Numbered from the stretch's first letter, positions 34,439 through 42,950 are shown. The stretch: DNA of 64,000 nt from Chryseobacterium culicis (GCF_002979755.1 NZ_PCPP01000007.1:1-64000), one strand, 5' to 3'. Notes: generated from the letters alone by a model not told the origin. Translations and numbers: made by a program.

Positions 34439-35320
34439 ATGAGTCTATATACACAACCTATGCTGCGCGAAGGTGCACTAAAAGATAAAGTAGCAATTGT
34501 AACAGGAGGCGGAAGCGGTCTTGGAAAAGCGATGACCAAATACTTTCTTGAACTGGGCGCCAACGTAGTCATTACTTCCAGAAATCTGGAAAAACTACAA
34601 ACTACAGCTAAGGAACTGGAAGACGAAACAGGTGGTAAAGTTCTTTGTGTAGCTTGTGATGTAAGAAACTGGGAAGAGGTGGAAGCCATGAAAGAAGCTA
34701 CATTAAAAGAATTCGGGAAGATTGATATTTTGTTGAATAACGCTGCCGGAAACTTTATTTCTCCAACAGAAAAACTGACTCATTCCGCTTTTGATTCTAT
34801 TCTGGATATTGTTCTGAAAGGAACAAAAAACTGTACCCTTTCCATAGGAAAACACTGGATAGATTCTAAAACTCCGGGAACTGTATTGAATATCGTAACA
34901 ACCTATGCATGGACAGGTTCTGCCTATGTAGTACCATCTGCCTGTGCAAAAGCCGGAGTTTTGGCTATGACCAGATCATTGGCGGTAGAATGGGCTAAAT
35001 ATGGAATCCGTTTCAATGCAATTGCTCCGGGACCTTTCCCTACAAAAGGGGCTTGGGACAGACTTCTTCCGGGAGATCTTCAGGAAAAATTCGATATGAA
35101 AAAGAAAGTTCCGTTGAGAAGAGTAGGAGAACACCAGGAGCTTGCCAATCTTGCGGCTTATCTGGTTTCTGATTATTCAGCGTATATGAATGGTGAAGTA
35201 GTGACCATTGATGGCGGAGAATGGCTTCAGGGTGCCGGAGAATTTAACATGCTTGAAGCAATTCCTAAAGAAATGTGGGATGCTTTAGAAGCGATGATTA
35301 AAGCAAAAAAATCGAATTAA
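34439..35320 (+). CDS. SDR oxidoreductase, 2,4-dienoyl-CoA reductase type
   Basis: NADPH-dependent short-chain dehydrogenase of 293 residues, probably reducing 2,4-dienoyl-CoA during oxidation of unsaturated fatty acids; cytoplasmic. The Rossmann signature TGGGSGLGKAM is near residue 21, followed by NNAAGNF near 100. The classical YxxxK is absent: that position reads SACAK within YVVPSACAKAG, as in DECR-type reductases, whose catalytic Tyr lies elsewhere (here probably in TTYAWTG). The FNAIAPGPFPTKGA segment also matches that subfamily. It is monocistronic with its own terminator. Confidence 0.88.
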   Translation: MSLYTQPMLREGALKDKVAIVTGGGSGLGKAMTKYFLELGANVVITSRNLEKLQTTAKELEDETGGKVLCVACDVRNWEEVEAMKEATLKEFGKIDILLNNAAGNFISPTEKLTHSAFDSILDIVLKGTKNCTLSIGKHWIDSKTPGTVLNIVTTYAWTGSAYVVPSACAKAGVLAMTRSLAVEWAKYGIRFNAIAPGPFPTKGAWDRLLPGDLQEKFDMKKKVPLRRVGEHQELANLAAYLVSDYSAYMNGEVVTIDGGEWLQGAGEFNMLEAIPKEMWDALEAMIKAKKSN

Positions 35321-35339
35321 ATAAAACTTATAGTAAAAA

Positions 35340-35376
35340 AGCTCCCGGATGTGTAACAAATCCGGGAGTTTTTTTT
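35340..35376 (+). terminator. Terminator after the SDR gene
   Basis: CTCCCGGAT and ATCCGGGAG form a perfect 9-base stem followed by T8. Confidence 0.9.
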
Positions 35377-35405
35377 ACCTATACAGTTAAATAATACTTT
35401 TTCAA

Positions 35406-37346
35406 ATGAATTTTAAACTTCCAACCCTTGTTTCGACGCTTGCAGTGGTTCTGTTCTCAGGATCTGCATACGCACAACAAACTCCGAAATACGATTACGT
35501 AGAAGCATTTAAGCCGTTCTTTTATCCACAGACAGGCACGGCAACCCGTTCTGCAAGCGGACAGCCGGGACATGCTTATTGGCAGAATTCAGCAGATTAT
35601 CATTTGAATGTCAGCCTGAATGAAAATAAAAAAGAGATCACAGGTAGAGCAGAAATTACTTATACCAACAACAGTCCTGATAAATTAGGGTTTCTGTGGT
35701 TGCAGCTGGATCAGAATCTGTTTGCAAAAGATTCCAGAGGAAATGGTGTCGTTCCGATTTCGGGAAGCAGAAATGGAGCGCATGGTGAAGAATTTAATGG
35801 TGGATATACCATTAAATCAGTAAAGCTAGACGGTAAAAAAGAAGTAAAATATACCATTACCGATACAAGGATGCAGATTGATCTTCCAAAAGAACTGAAA
35901 GCCAATGGAGGCGTTGCAAAAATAGAAATTGAATATTCCTTTATTTCTCCTGATTATGGTTCAGACAGAATGGGAATACAGGATACGAAAAACGGCAAAA
36001 TTTTTACCATGGCACAATGGTATCCCAGAATGTGTGTGTATGATGATGTTATGGGATGGAATACACTTCCCTATATTGGAGCTTCAGAGTTTTACTTAGA
36101 ATATGGGGATATTACAGCCAATATTACCGTTCCTGCTAATCATTATGTAGTGGCATCCGGAGAACTTCTGAATGAAAAGGAAGTTTACAGCAAAGAAGAA
36201 ATCAGCAGATGGAATCAGGCAAGAAACAGTGATAAAACGGTAATGATCCGTCCTGAGTCTGAAATAGGTAAAAATAAGGTATCCGGTACAAAAACCTGGA
36301 AATTTAAAATTACGCAGACAAGAGATTTTGCATGGGCTTCCTCCGCAGGATTTATTTTAGATGCAGCAAAAATTGATCTGCCCAGCGGAAAAAAATCTCT
36401 AGCTATTTCGGCCTATCCTGCAGAAAGTGCTGGAGAAAAAGCATGGGGAAGATCTACAGAATATACGAAGGCTGCCATAGAGCATTATTCGAAAAAATGG
36501 TACGAATATACTTATCCGGCTGCTACCAATGTTGCAGGAAATGAAGGCGGAATGGAATACCCGGGAATCGTATTCTGTCATATGGATTCCAAAGGAGAAG
36601 ACCTTTGGGGTGTTACAGATCACGAGTTTGGACACAACTGGTTTCCTATGATCGTAGGATCTAACGAAAGATTGTTTGCATGGATGGATGAAGGGTTTAA
36701 TACTTTCATTAACGGACTTTCAACAGAGGCTTTCAATAAAGGAGAATATTATAATAAACCTAATCTTGCAAGATCAGGAGTGTACTTGCTGACTGACAAT
36801 CTTGAGCCCGTAATGGTAGGTCCGGATAATATGAAAGAAAGAAGTATCGGTGCTTTGGCTTACTATAAGCCGGGAACAGGATTGGATGTTTTAAGAGGAA
36901 CCATCCTCGGACCTGAAAAATTTGATAAAGCATTCAGAACGTATATAGACCGTTGGGCTTTTAAACATCCTACACCATGGGATTTCTTCCATACGATGGA
37001 AAATGTTTCCGGAGAAGAACTGAACTGGTTCTGGAGAGGATGGTTCTTTAATAAATGGAAAATTGATCAGGCTGTTAAAAACGTAAAATATATCAATGGA
37101 GATTTTAAGAACGGAGTTCAGATCACGGTGGAAAATATTGGTCAGCTGCCAATGCCTACAACCGTACAGATCAAATTCAAAGATGGAACGGCACAGACTG
37201 TGAAAATCCCTGTTGAGGTCTGGAAAAGAAATACAGAATGGACATTCAAAGTAGATTCTACGAAAGAAATAGATGAGGTAAAACTGGATCCGAATTCTGA
37301 AGTTCCTGATATCAATCTGGAAAACAATAGCAAAAAACCTGCATAG
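35406..37346 (+). CDS. M1 family metallopeptidase (copy 1)
   Basis: Exported zinc aminopeptidase-like enzyme of 646 residues with a signal peptide ending near AYA|QQ. The N-terminal beta domain shows ITYTNNSPDKLGFLWLQLDQ. The active site is HEFGH (His406, Glu407, His410), followed by DEGFNTF, which supplies the third ligand. The M1 exopeptidase motif GxMEN appears as EGGMEYPG, one of the divergent forms seen in Bacteroidota M1 enzymes. It is similar in layout to the M1 enzyme at 46987-48852 (PG[HK]xYWQN start, NWFF end). Likely periplasmic peptide degradation. Confidence 0.92.
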   Translation: MNFKLPTLVSTLAVVLFSGSAYAQQTPKYDYVEAFKPFFYPQTGTATRSASGQPGHAYWQNSADYHLNVSLNENKKEITGRAEITYTNNSPDKLGFLWLQLDQNLFAKDSRGNGVVPISGSRNGAHGEEFNGGYTIKSVKLDGKKEVKYTITDTRMQIDLPKELKANGGVAKIEIEYSFISPDYGSDRMGIQDTKNGKIFTMAQWYPRMCVYDDVMGWNTLPYIGASEFYLEYGDITANITVPANHYVVASGELLNEKEVYSKEEISRWNQARNSDKTVMIRPESEIGKNKVSGTKTWKFKITQTRDFAWASSAGFILDAAKIDLPSGKKSLAISAYPAESAGEKAWGRSTEYTKAAIEHYSKKWYEYTYPAATNVAGNEGGMEYPGIVFCHMDSKGEDLWGVTDHEFGHNWFPMIVGSNERLFAWMDEGFNTFINGLSTEAFNKGEYYNKPNLARSGVYLLTDNLEPVMVGPDNMKERSIGALAYYKPGTGLDVLRGTILGPEKFDKAFRTYIDRWAFKHPTPWDFFHTMENVSGEELNWFWRGWFFNKWKIDQAVKNVKYINGDFKNGVQITVENIGQLPMPTTVQIKFKDGTAQTVKIPVEVWKRNTEWTFKVDSTKEIDEVKLDPNSEVPDINLENNSKKPA

Positions 37347-37369
37347 AAATATGGGATGGATTTAAATTT

Positions 37370-37533
37370 AACGCAAAGATTTAATATCTCATGTTGAATT
37401 TTAAGGTGGCCAAGGAGGAATCAATGAAATTGATTCTTTCTAAGCGTAAGCATATTCATGTAGTTTCATCAGCAACATTGTTGCTTTCTTAGCCTACTTA
37501 AAAATTAAGAAGAATTCATATAATCTTTGCGTT
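37370..37533. mobile_element. MITE-like element with 12-base terminal inverted repeats
   Basis: AACGCAAAGATT (37370-37381) and AATCTTTGCGTT (37522-37533) are perfect terminal inverted repeats bounding 164 bases with no ORF. Internal short inverted motifs are present (CAATGAAATTGATT; AGCAACATTGTTGCT). The size and structure fit a miniature inverted-repeat element or a flavobacterial dispersed palindrome. No flanking target duplication was obvious. Confidence 0.55.
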
Positions 37534-37570
37534 TTTTACCAGATTAAGAGCAACAAAATATACCCGCCAT

Positions 37571-37614
37571 AAAAGCCTGAACTTACAACCGTAAGTTCAG
37601 GCTTTTATTTTTTA
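37571..37614 (+). terminator. Strong terminator before the DUF2589 operon
   Basis: AAAAGCCTGAACTTAC (37571-37586) and GTAAGTTCAGGCTTTT (37591-37606) are perfect 16-base arms around AACC, followed by an A/T-rich tail. It separates the M1 peptidase from the next operon. Confidence 0.9.
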
Positions 37615-37673
37615 GGGTGTTTTTCCGGGTGAGGTAGAGGGGTTTTCCTACAATCTTTTGACTGTCAGTGATA

Positions 37674-37681
37674 TAATTTTG
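37674..37681 (+). promoter_or_regulatory. -7 promoter element of the DUF2589/subtilisin operon
   Basis: TAATTTTG matches TAnnTTTG exactly, 30 bases before the ATG at 37712. A TTTG lies at 37657-37660 but only 13 bases upstream, too close for the usual -33. The promoter may need an activator. Confidence 0.55.
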
Positions 37682-37711
37682 TTCCACAATATTAATCAAA
37701 AACAAAAGAAC

Positions 37712-38599
37712 ATGGAAACATTAAAATCAGTGCTTGAAGCAAGCCACGCCAAAAAAACAAAAAATGAGTTAATTGATCTCTTATCGGGAGTAGAAAAAGT
37801 TCTTACCCCAGCAGTCTATGAAAAAGTATCTGGAATTGAAACTTCGGAATTAAGTTCATTGACGAATAAAGAATTATTAGCTGTTGTAGAAGAATTCAAA
37901 AAGAATTATGATGAAAAGTGGGAAAAATCTTTTTCAGGTACATCTGCAGAAATTATGAAGCTGATTGCCGGTAAGATGGCTGCCGATGAAGAGATTTTCA
38001 GAACTTCCGATGCTGCCAGTGCGGATTTTGCTGCAGAATTAGGAAGTATCGATTTTGCTACTATTATTGGCGGACCTTTGGATGCTTGTGTAAAAGCACA
38101 GTCTAATGCCTCTATCGCAACCGTTAATTTCATCAATGAAGTTGGATTCGAACTTACCGATCCTTCCAATGCTGCCAGTGCCAAAAAACTGAGAATGGCA
38201 GAATTCAAATACAAAAAAAATATTCCGAATCCGGATTTTAAGGAAGATGAGCCAGTAAGTGCTACCAACCCTAAAACGATTCCGAATGATGTAGAAATTT
38301 CAGTGCCTTTTATTGCCCTGCTGAATGTTCCAAGTTTCAGAATTGAAACCTGTGAAGTAGACTTTAATGTTAAACTTAATTCTACGTACACGAAAGACGT
38401 AAGTGATGAGTTTGGTATTAATGCCGGAGTATCCGGTGGTTGGGGACCTGTAAAATTCAAAGTGGATGTATCATATAAAAGAACTTCCAGCACAGGAATC
38501 AAAGTGGAAAAAGAATATTCTCTTGGGGTGAAAGTACGTGCCACCAATGACGAAATGCCTGCAGGATTAGAAAAAGTTCTTGGACTTCTTTCACAATAA
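37712..38599 (+). CDS. DUF2589 protein, first gene of a subtilisin operon
   Basis: A 295-residue protein without signal peptide. The ATG at 37712 is used because the promoter falls after the earlier in-frame codon. The first 115 residues are helical. From about 118 it matches DUF2589: IDFATIIGGPLDACVKAQSNA, then TVNFINEVGF, then a beta domain with VEISVPFIALLNVPSFRI, ETCEVDFNVKL and a C-terminal LGVKVRATNDEMPAGLEKVL. The family has no known function. Four more genes follow with overlaps or gaps of at most 14 bases, ending in a subtilisin and a propeptide-like protein. It could be a substrate, a target-recognition part or a membrane-acting component of that module; these are guesses. Confidence 0.85.
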   Translation: METLKSVLEASHAKKTKNELIDLLSGVEKVLTPAVYEKVSGIETSELSSLTNKELLAVVEEFKKNYDEKWEKSFSGTSAEIMKLIAGKMAADEEIFRTSDAASADFAAELGSIDFATIIGGPLDACVKAQSNASIATVNFINEVGFELTDPSNAASAKKLRMAEFKYKKNIPNPDFKEDEPVSATNPKTIPNDVEISVPFIALLNVPSFRIETCEVDFNVKLNSTYTKDVSDEFGINAGVSGGWGPVKFKVDVSYKRTSSTGIKVEKEYSLGVKVRATNDEMPAGLEKVLGLLSQ

Positions 38600-38613
38600 T
38601 ATTTTTACGAAAG

Positions 38614-39312
38614 ATGATAAAATTATCAGATTACCTGGATTATCTCAACAACGAGATAATTCAGGCTCGTAAAAAAGCAGACGAGAATGCAGTTCTTATT
38701 GCTAAAGAATATGCCCGTCATGAATACCTTAAGTATTTTAAGGTTCCAAGATATGCATTGCCCAGCGTAAAGATGGATATTCCGATCAAAATCACGGATA
38801 TAGATTCAGATTCTAAATATAATTTTAAACTGAATCAGGATCAGTTTGTCACAGAACTCAATGAGAGAATCCGTCTTGCGAATAAAGAGAAAAGACTGAA
38901 TATTTCTGAAATCAGCAAAAGACAGCTCCAGACCGAAGAGTTCAAAACACTGTTCACTAACCTGGAGAAAAATGATCAGAAATTTGGTAAACTCCCTGCG
39001 AACGAAGTTCTTAAACTGGATCTCAGAAAGAAAGTACAGCTTCTTAATTCCGGGATTTTTCGACCTCAGGATGGAACAACCGAAGAAGAAACAGAGGAGC
39101 TGAAAGAGATTTTTTCAAAGGTTTTACTCAACAAATATACACTGGTGAATGCCAAGCTGAACAATATTTACATAGATCCGAATACCAGCGCTGCGGAAGA
39201 TAAAGATAAACTATTCATCAACCTTCACGTAGAAATGGAGGAAGAAGGAATCAGGATTGTGTCTTACAAAGATAAAGACGGTAACGAAATAGAACAGATA
39301 ACTTTTGAGTAA
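38614..39312 (+). CDS. Unrecognised protein of the DUF2589/subtilisin operon (gene 2)
   Basis: A 232-residue cytoplasmic-looking protein of no family I can name. It opens with an amphipathic helix (LSDYLDYLNNEIIQARKKADENA). The stretch VPRYALPSVKMDIPIKI near residue 45 resembles the IPxLRI-type strand region of DUF2589 proteins. A helical middle and a final beta-rich LFINLHVEMEEEGIRIVSY follow. It may therefore be a distant structural relative of the first gene. The start is 14 bases after the previous stop, and its TAA overlaps the next ATG by one base, so translation is coupled. Confidence 0.72.
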   Translation: MIKLSDYLDYLNNEIIQARKKADENAVLIAKEYARHEYLKYFKVPRYALPSVKMDIPIKITDIDSDSKYNFKLNQDQFVTELNERIRLANKEKRLNISEISKRQLQTEEFKTLFTNLEKNDQKFGKLPANEVLKLDLRKKVQLLNSGIFRPQDGTTEEETEELKEIFSKVLLNKYTLVNAKLNNIYIDPNTSAAEDKDKLFINLHVEMEEEGIRIVSYKDKDGNEIEQITFE

Positions 39313-39890
39313 TGCAGGAACTTATTCACTTTACAGTACAGAAAATTAAGGAACTTCTGGAGCACTTCAATGATGTTCAGGCTTTATACCTTTCAAAATC
39401 CTTTGACTTTGATGTGCGGTTTGAGGTATTCCTTAATGAGGTTTTAGAGTATTTCCGTACCAAAGGAAACACCAGCCATGAATCTGAAGTTCTGAAAATT
39501 ATGAATATGATTTCCACGGTTAAAAGAGGCTTTAACCCTATTAAAATGGAAAAAATAATTACCGGAAGACGGGAAATTCTTGGAGGGTTTTCATTCAATG
39601 GAATGGAGAGCATGTATGGTATTCTCATGGAAATCTATACTAAGGAAAATAAAAAGCTTGATGATGCGGAAGAACTTATTTCAGGAATCATCGTCTCATT
39701 ATATCAAAATGGTATTCTGGATGATGAAAAGCTGAAAGAAATGAATTCTGTTCCCAAAATTGAACGTTTCTGGGCTTCACTGGTTGAGCAGAATACTGCG
39801 ATATCAGGAATTAATAAGAAACTCAGGCTGACCATTATTCCGGAGGATATTTTTCTTATTCTCGAAAAGGTATTTCTGAAATTAATTTAA
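39312..39890 (+). CDS. Unrecognised helical protein of the DUF2589/subtilisin operon (gene 3)
   Basis: A 192-residue protein that is almost all predicted helix, without signal peptide, transmembrane segment or cysteine. Charged segments alternate with hydrophobic ones (VQKIKELLEHFNDVQALYL; FEVFLNEVLEYFRTKG), and a Gly-containing turn sits near residue 95 (ILGGFSFNGMESMYGIL). No domain recognised. Its start overlaps the previous stop (TAATG) and the subtilisin gene begins 11 bases after its end. An adaptor or substrate role is possible but unsupported. Confidence 0.72.
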   Translation: MQELIHFTVQKIKELLEHFNDVQALYLSKSFDFDVRFEVFLNEVLEYFRTKGNTSHESEVLKIMNMISTVKRGFNPIKMEKIITGRREILGGFSFNGMESMYGILMEIYTKENKKLDDAEELISGIIVSLYQNGILDDEKLKEMNSVPKIERFWASLVEQNTAISGINKKLRLTIIPEDIFLILEKVFLKLI

Positions 39891-39901
39891 AAAAGATCAT
39901 T

Positions 39902-41164
39902 ATGGAAACCGGAAGATATATCGTTCTGCTGCAAGACCAGCAGAAAAATGCACTCAAAAAAATTGAGAAAGAACTGGAAGTGAATATTACTTCTTCAGAA
40001 TTTCTCTCCAAAGAAAACCGTTCTTATGAAATTATAAATCAGGACAACGGTGTGCTTTACAAAAATCTGGGAGTTCTTGTGGTGGAAAATAGGGATGAAG
40101 ATCAATTGAAAAGTGCCGTAAAAGATGAATCGAACTCTATTATTTATTATGAAAAAGAAAGGGAGTTTTTTCCTGCAGATGAATTGCAGCTGATCAGTGA
40201 ACTTAAAAAACAATCCGCCGGACTCGCAGAAAAAATTGCAGAACTTGAAAAATACATCATCAGCAAACCCTTGCCTCAAAAATCATTTATTGAAATGGAA
40301 TGGGGACTTAAGGCTGTTGGGCTGGAAAATGCCAACTATACAGGTAAAGGAATTGATGTCTGCATTCTAGATACAGGTCTTGAAACTTCCCATCCCGATT
40401 TTTCCTCTGAAGAAATTGAAGGCAAATCTTTCATAGATGGCCAGGACTGGAACAGAGATCCCAACGGGCATGGCACACACTGTTCAGGAGTGGCAACAGG
40501 AAATACCAGAAGTGATAACGGAAACCGCTATGGAATGGCTAAGGATTGCAATCTGAAAATAGCAAAAGTACTTGCCGATAACGGAAGAGGTACTACCAGC
40601 AGTGTGATTGATGCCATAGACTGGGCTATTAGTAAAAAATTCAGAATATTGTCTCTTTCGCTGGCATCTCCGGTGAGATTGGATGACCAACCTTCCGTTC
40701 TATTTGAAACCATTGGAGAAAGAGCGCTGGAAAATAACTGTCTTATTATAGCGGCTGCCGGAAATGACAGCAACAGGCCACAGATTCCGCAGCCTGTTTC
40801 AATGCCGGCCAATTCAAAATCTATTATGGCGGTGGGAGCTATTGACAGTCAGATGAAGATTGCCCGATTTTCAAACGCAGGGATTAACCCGTCCACAGGA
40901 GGGAATATCAATGTCTGTGCTCCCGGAGTAGATATTATAAGTGCCTATCCCAAAAACACAAAGAACAAAAATAATTTGTATTACAGCATGAGTGGTACAA
41001 GCATGGCAGCACCGCATGTTTCAGGACTAGCAGCTTTATACATGGAACAGTTTCCTGATAAATCAGCAAAAGAAATCTGGGAATTGATTGAAAACAAAGC
41101 AAGGCCTATTGAAGGCATAAAATACAGAGATATAGGAAACGGTTTAATACAAGTATACATATGA
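39902..41164 (+). CDS. Subtilisin-like S8 serine peptidase, apparently cytoplasmic
   Basis: A 420-residue S8 protease. The catalytic triad is complete: Asp157 in CILDTGLE, His190 in GHGTHCSG, and Ser367 in SGTSMAAPH. The oxyanion Asn is in AAAGNDSN. The N-terminus has no signal peptide. Residues about 1-90 look like an I9-type propeptide (YIVLLQ start, LGVLVVENRDEDQLKSAV), followed by a helix linking it to the catalytic domain. It should therefore be made as a self-inhibited zymogen and act inside the cell. It is the fourth gene of a coupled operon; its stop overlaps the start of a 67-residue protein that also looks like a propeptide. Confidence 0.92.
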   Translation: METGRYIVLLQDQQKNALKKIEKELEVNITSSEFLSKENRSYEIINQDNGVLYKNLGVLVVENRDEDQLKSAVKDESNSIIYYEKEREFFPADELQLISELKKQSAGLAEKIAELEKYIISKPLPQKSFIEMEWGLKAVGLENANYTGKGIDVCILDTGLETSHPDFSSEEIEGKSFIDGQDWNRDPNGHGTHCSGVATGNTRSDNGNRYGMAKDCNLKIAKVLADNGRGTTSSVIDAIDWAISKKFRILSLSLASPVRLDDQPSVLFETIGERALENNCLIIAAAGNDSNRPQIPQPVSMPANSKSIMAVGAIDSQMKIARFSNAGINPSTGGNINVCAPGVDIISAYPKNTKNKNNLYYSMSGTSMAAPHVSGLAALYMEQFPDKSAKEIWELIENKARPIEGIKYRDIGNGLIQVYI

Positions 41165-41364
41165 TCACCTATCTGGCAGTTTTAAAAAAAGATATAAATT
41201 TAAAAAAGCTTGAAGCATTTCTGAAAAGCAAAGGCATTAAACTGGCTGCTCACTATAAAACCTTAGGCGTTATAAAACTTGAAAGTGACAACCCGGTTTC
41301 CGAAACCGAATTTCAGGAGTATTTTATATCTATAGAAGAAGAAAAAGATAATTTAACAATATAA
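41161..41364 (+). CDS. Stand-alone I9-propeptide-like protein, putative protease inhibitor
   Basis: A 67-residue protein whose ATG overlaps the subtilisin stop by four bases (ATGA). Its order of elements follows the subtilisin propeptide fold: YLAVLKKD strand, LKKLEAFLKSKG helix, HYKTLGVIKLES strand, helix SETEFQEYF, final strand ISIEEEKDN. A stand-alone protein of this kind would act as inhibitor or folding chaperone of the adjacent enzyme. This is an inference from order, size and coupling; sequence similarity to the I9 family is modest and needs a profile search. There is no signal peptide, consistent with a cytoplasmic pair. Confidence 0.68.
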   Translation: MITYLAVLKKDINLKKLEAFLKSKGIKLAAHYKTLGVIKLESDNPVSETEFQEYFISIEEEKDNLTI

Positions 41365-41400
41365 TCACATCAATAAAGCTTTTCTGTCACAGAGAAGTTT

Positions 41401-41408
41401 TATTTTTG
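41401..41408 (+). promoter_or_regulatory. -7 promoter element of the endonuclease/phosphatase-family gene
   Basis: TATTTTTG matches TAnnTTTG exactly, 22 bases before the ATG at 41431. No clear TTTG box is at the right distance. Confidence 0.5.
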
Positions 41409-41430
41409 TCTCTTACTGATAAAATAATAG

Positions 41431-42258
41431 ATGAATTTCAAATTTTCAATGATATTTCTGATGCTTTTTGCATTAGGATTTTCACAGGACCTTACCGTAA
41501 TGAGTTTTAATATCAGATTAAATGTTGAATCTGATAAAGACAACGCCTGGCCTAAAAGAAAGCAGGATGTTGCAGATTTACTAACCTATTATCATCCAGA
41601 TTATTTCGGAGTACAGGAAGCGCTTCCTGAGCAGATGAAAGATATTAAAACAGGATTAAAGAACTATGACTATATAGGCGTAGGAAGAGATGATGGTAAA
41701 GAAAAGGGAGAATTTTCTGCTATTTTTTATGATACCAATAAACTTGAAGTGGTAAAATCAGGGACATTCTGGCTGTCTGAAACTCCGGAAAAACCTTCAA
41801 AAGGCTGGGATGCCGCATTAAACAGGATCTGTACTTATGTTGTATTTAAAGATAAAAAATCAAAAAAGGAATTCCTTGCCATGAATCTTCACTTTGATCA
41901 TGTAGGAAATGTAGCCAGAGTAAAATCTTCAGAACTCATTCTGAAAAAAATCAAAGAACTGAATCCAAAGAATCTTCCGGTAGCTTTAAGCGGAGACTTT
42001 AACCTGACAGATGATTCGGAGCCGATTAAAATTCTTTCCCAGCATATGAAAGATACTTTTTATCATTCCGAAACCAAACATTATGGCCCGGTAGGAACAT
42101 TTACAGGCTTCAACGTCAATGAAGTTCCAAAGGATAGAATTGATTATATTTTTACGCAAGGCTTTAGAATAAAATCTCACCGACATATCAATGACAGAAG
42201 GGAAAATCTTTTGTATCCATCGGATCATTTCCCTGTAATTGTGAACCTGTCGTTATAA
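41431..42258 (+). CDS. Exported endonuclease/exonuclease/phosphatase family protein
   Basis: A 275-residue metal-dependent phosphoesterase, exported by an N-terminal signal of about 18 residues (ALGFS|QD). The family motifs are in order: MSFNIRLN near residue 25, GVQEA with the metal-binding Glu, SGDFNLTDDSEP near 190, DRIDYIF near 240 and the terminal SDHFPV with the catalytic His. The substrate could be nucleic acid, inositol phosphate or lipid; the sequence does not decide. Monocistronic and convergent with the second OmpR-type system. Confidence 0.92.
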   Translation: MNFKFSMIFLMLFALGFSQDLTVMSFNIRLNVESDKDNAWPKRKQDVADLLTYYHPDYFGVQEALPEQMKDIKTGLKNYDYIGVGRDDGKEKGEFSAIFYDTNKLEVVKSGTFWLSETPEKPSKGWDAALNRICTYVVFKDKKSKKEFLAMNLHFDHVGNVARVKSSELILKKIKELNPKNLPVALSGDFNLTDDSEPIKILSQHMKDTFYHSETKHYGPVGTFTGFNVNEVPKDRIDYIFTQGFRIKSHRHINDRRENLLYPSDHFPVIVNLSL

Positions 42259-42263
42259 AAAAA

Positions 42264-42950
42264 TCAGTTGGTTGGAAAATCAATCTCAAATCCAATTCCT
42301 CTCAGGGATTGGATTTTTATTTGAGGATCACTATTGAAATATTTTCGAAGTCTGCTGATGAACACATCCAGGCTTCTTCCTGTAAAATAATCATTGGTTT
42401 CCCAAAGATTGTCCAGAATATTATCTCTTGTAATGATCGTACGATTATGTTTCAGAAGATACAAGAGCAGCTCCTGTTCCCGTATGGTGAGTCGATTATT
42501 TCCGTTAGGATGTGATAGCAAAAGTTTGGTAGTATCCAGTGAAAATTCTCCAATTCTTATTTGAGTTTCTGTAACAGCCGGAAAGCTTCTCTTCAGGATA
42601 TTTTTAATCCGTAAAACAAGCTCTTCAGGATCACAGGGTTTGGCAATATAATCGTCTGCACCTATTTTCAATCCGGTCAGACGGTCTATTTTTTGATTTT
42701 TAGCTGTTAAAAATAACAATGGAAAATGATTTCTCTCCTTTAAAATTGTTTTAGCCAGAGAAAAACCGTCAATATTTGGCATCATCACATCCAGAATTCC
42801 CATTTGAAAAGAAAAATCAGTTTGAAGTAATGGGACTATATCTTCAGGATTCTGAAACCAGCTGACTTCAAAATCTTCCAATTCAAGATACTGCTTCAGA
42901 ATCATTCCGAAATCCGGATCATCTTCAGCCAGAAGGATTTTAGTTTTCAT
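42264..42950 (-). CDS. OmpR-family response regulator (system 2)
   Basis: A 228-residue transcription factor. The receiver has the acidic pair AEDDPD, the phosphoacceptor Asp in MGILDVMMPN and the Lys in IAKPCDPEEL. The winged helix has RLTIREQELLLYLLKHN and YFTGRSLDVFISRLRKYF. Its start overlaps the end of the kinase gene by 11 bases. It is a paralogue of the system-1 regulator, as shown by the shared FxGRSLDVFISRLRK block. Its likely site is the ATTAACC direct-repeat block in the intergenic region ahead of the TonB-type barrel. Confidence 0.93.
   Translation of the reverse strand: MKTKILLAEDDPDFGMILKQYLELEDFEVSWFQNPEDIVPLLQTDFSFQMGILDVMMPNIDGFSLAKTILKERNHFPLLFLTAKNQKIDRLTGLKIGADDYIAKPCDPEELVLRIKNILKRSFPAVTETQIRIGEFSLDTTKLLLSHPNGNNRLTIREQELLLYLLKHNRTIITRDNILDNLWETNDYFTGRSLDVFISRLRKYFNSDPQIKIQSLRGIGFEIDFPTN

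Noticed and set aside
37906..38547. A 213-codon minus-strand ORF opposite the DUF2589 gene.
   Set aside because: The plus-strand frame matches DUF2589 along its length and sits in a coupled operon; the antisense frame has no promoter, neighbour or family match.
37712..41364. Calling the subtilisin operon a known anti-phage system such as a gasdermin-protease pair.
   Set aside because: No gasdermin-like, TIR, NTPase or known defence domain is recognisable. The protease-effector idea is kept only as a hypothesis.
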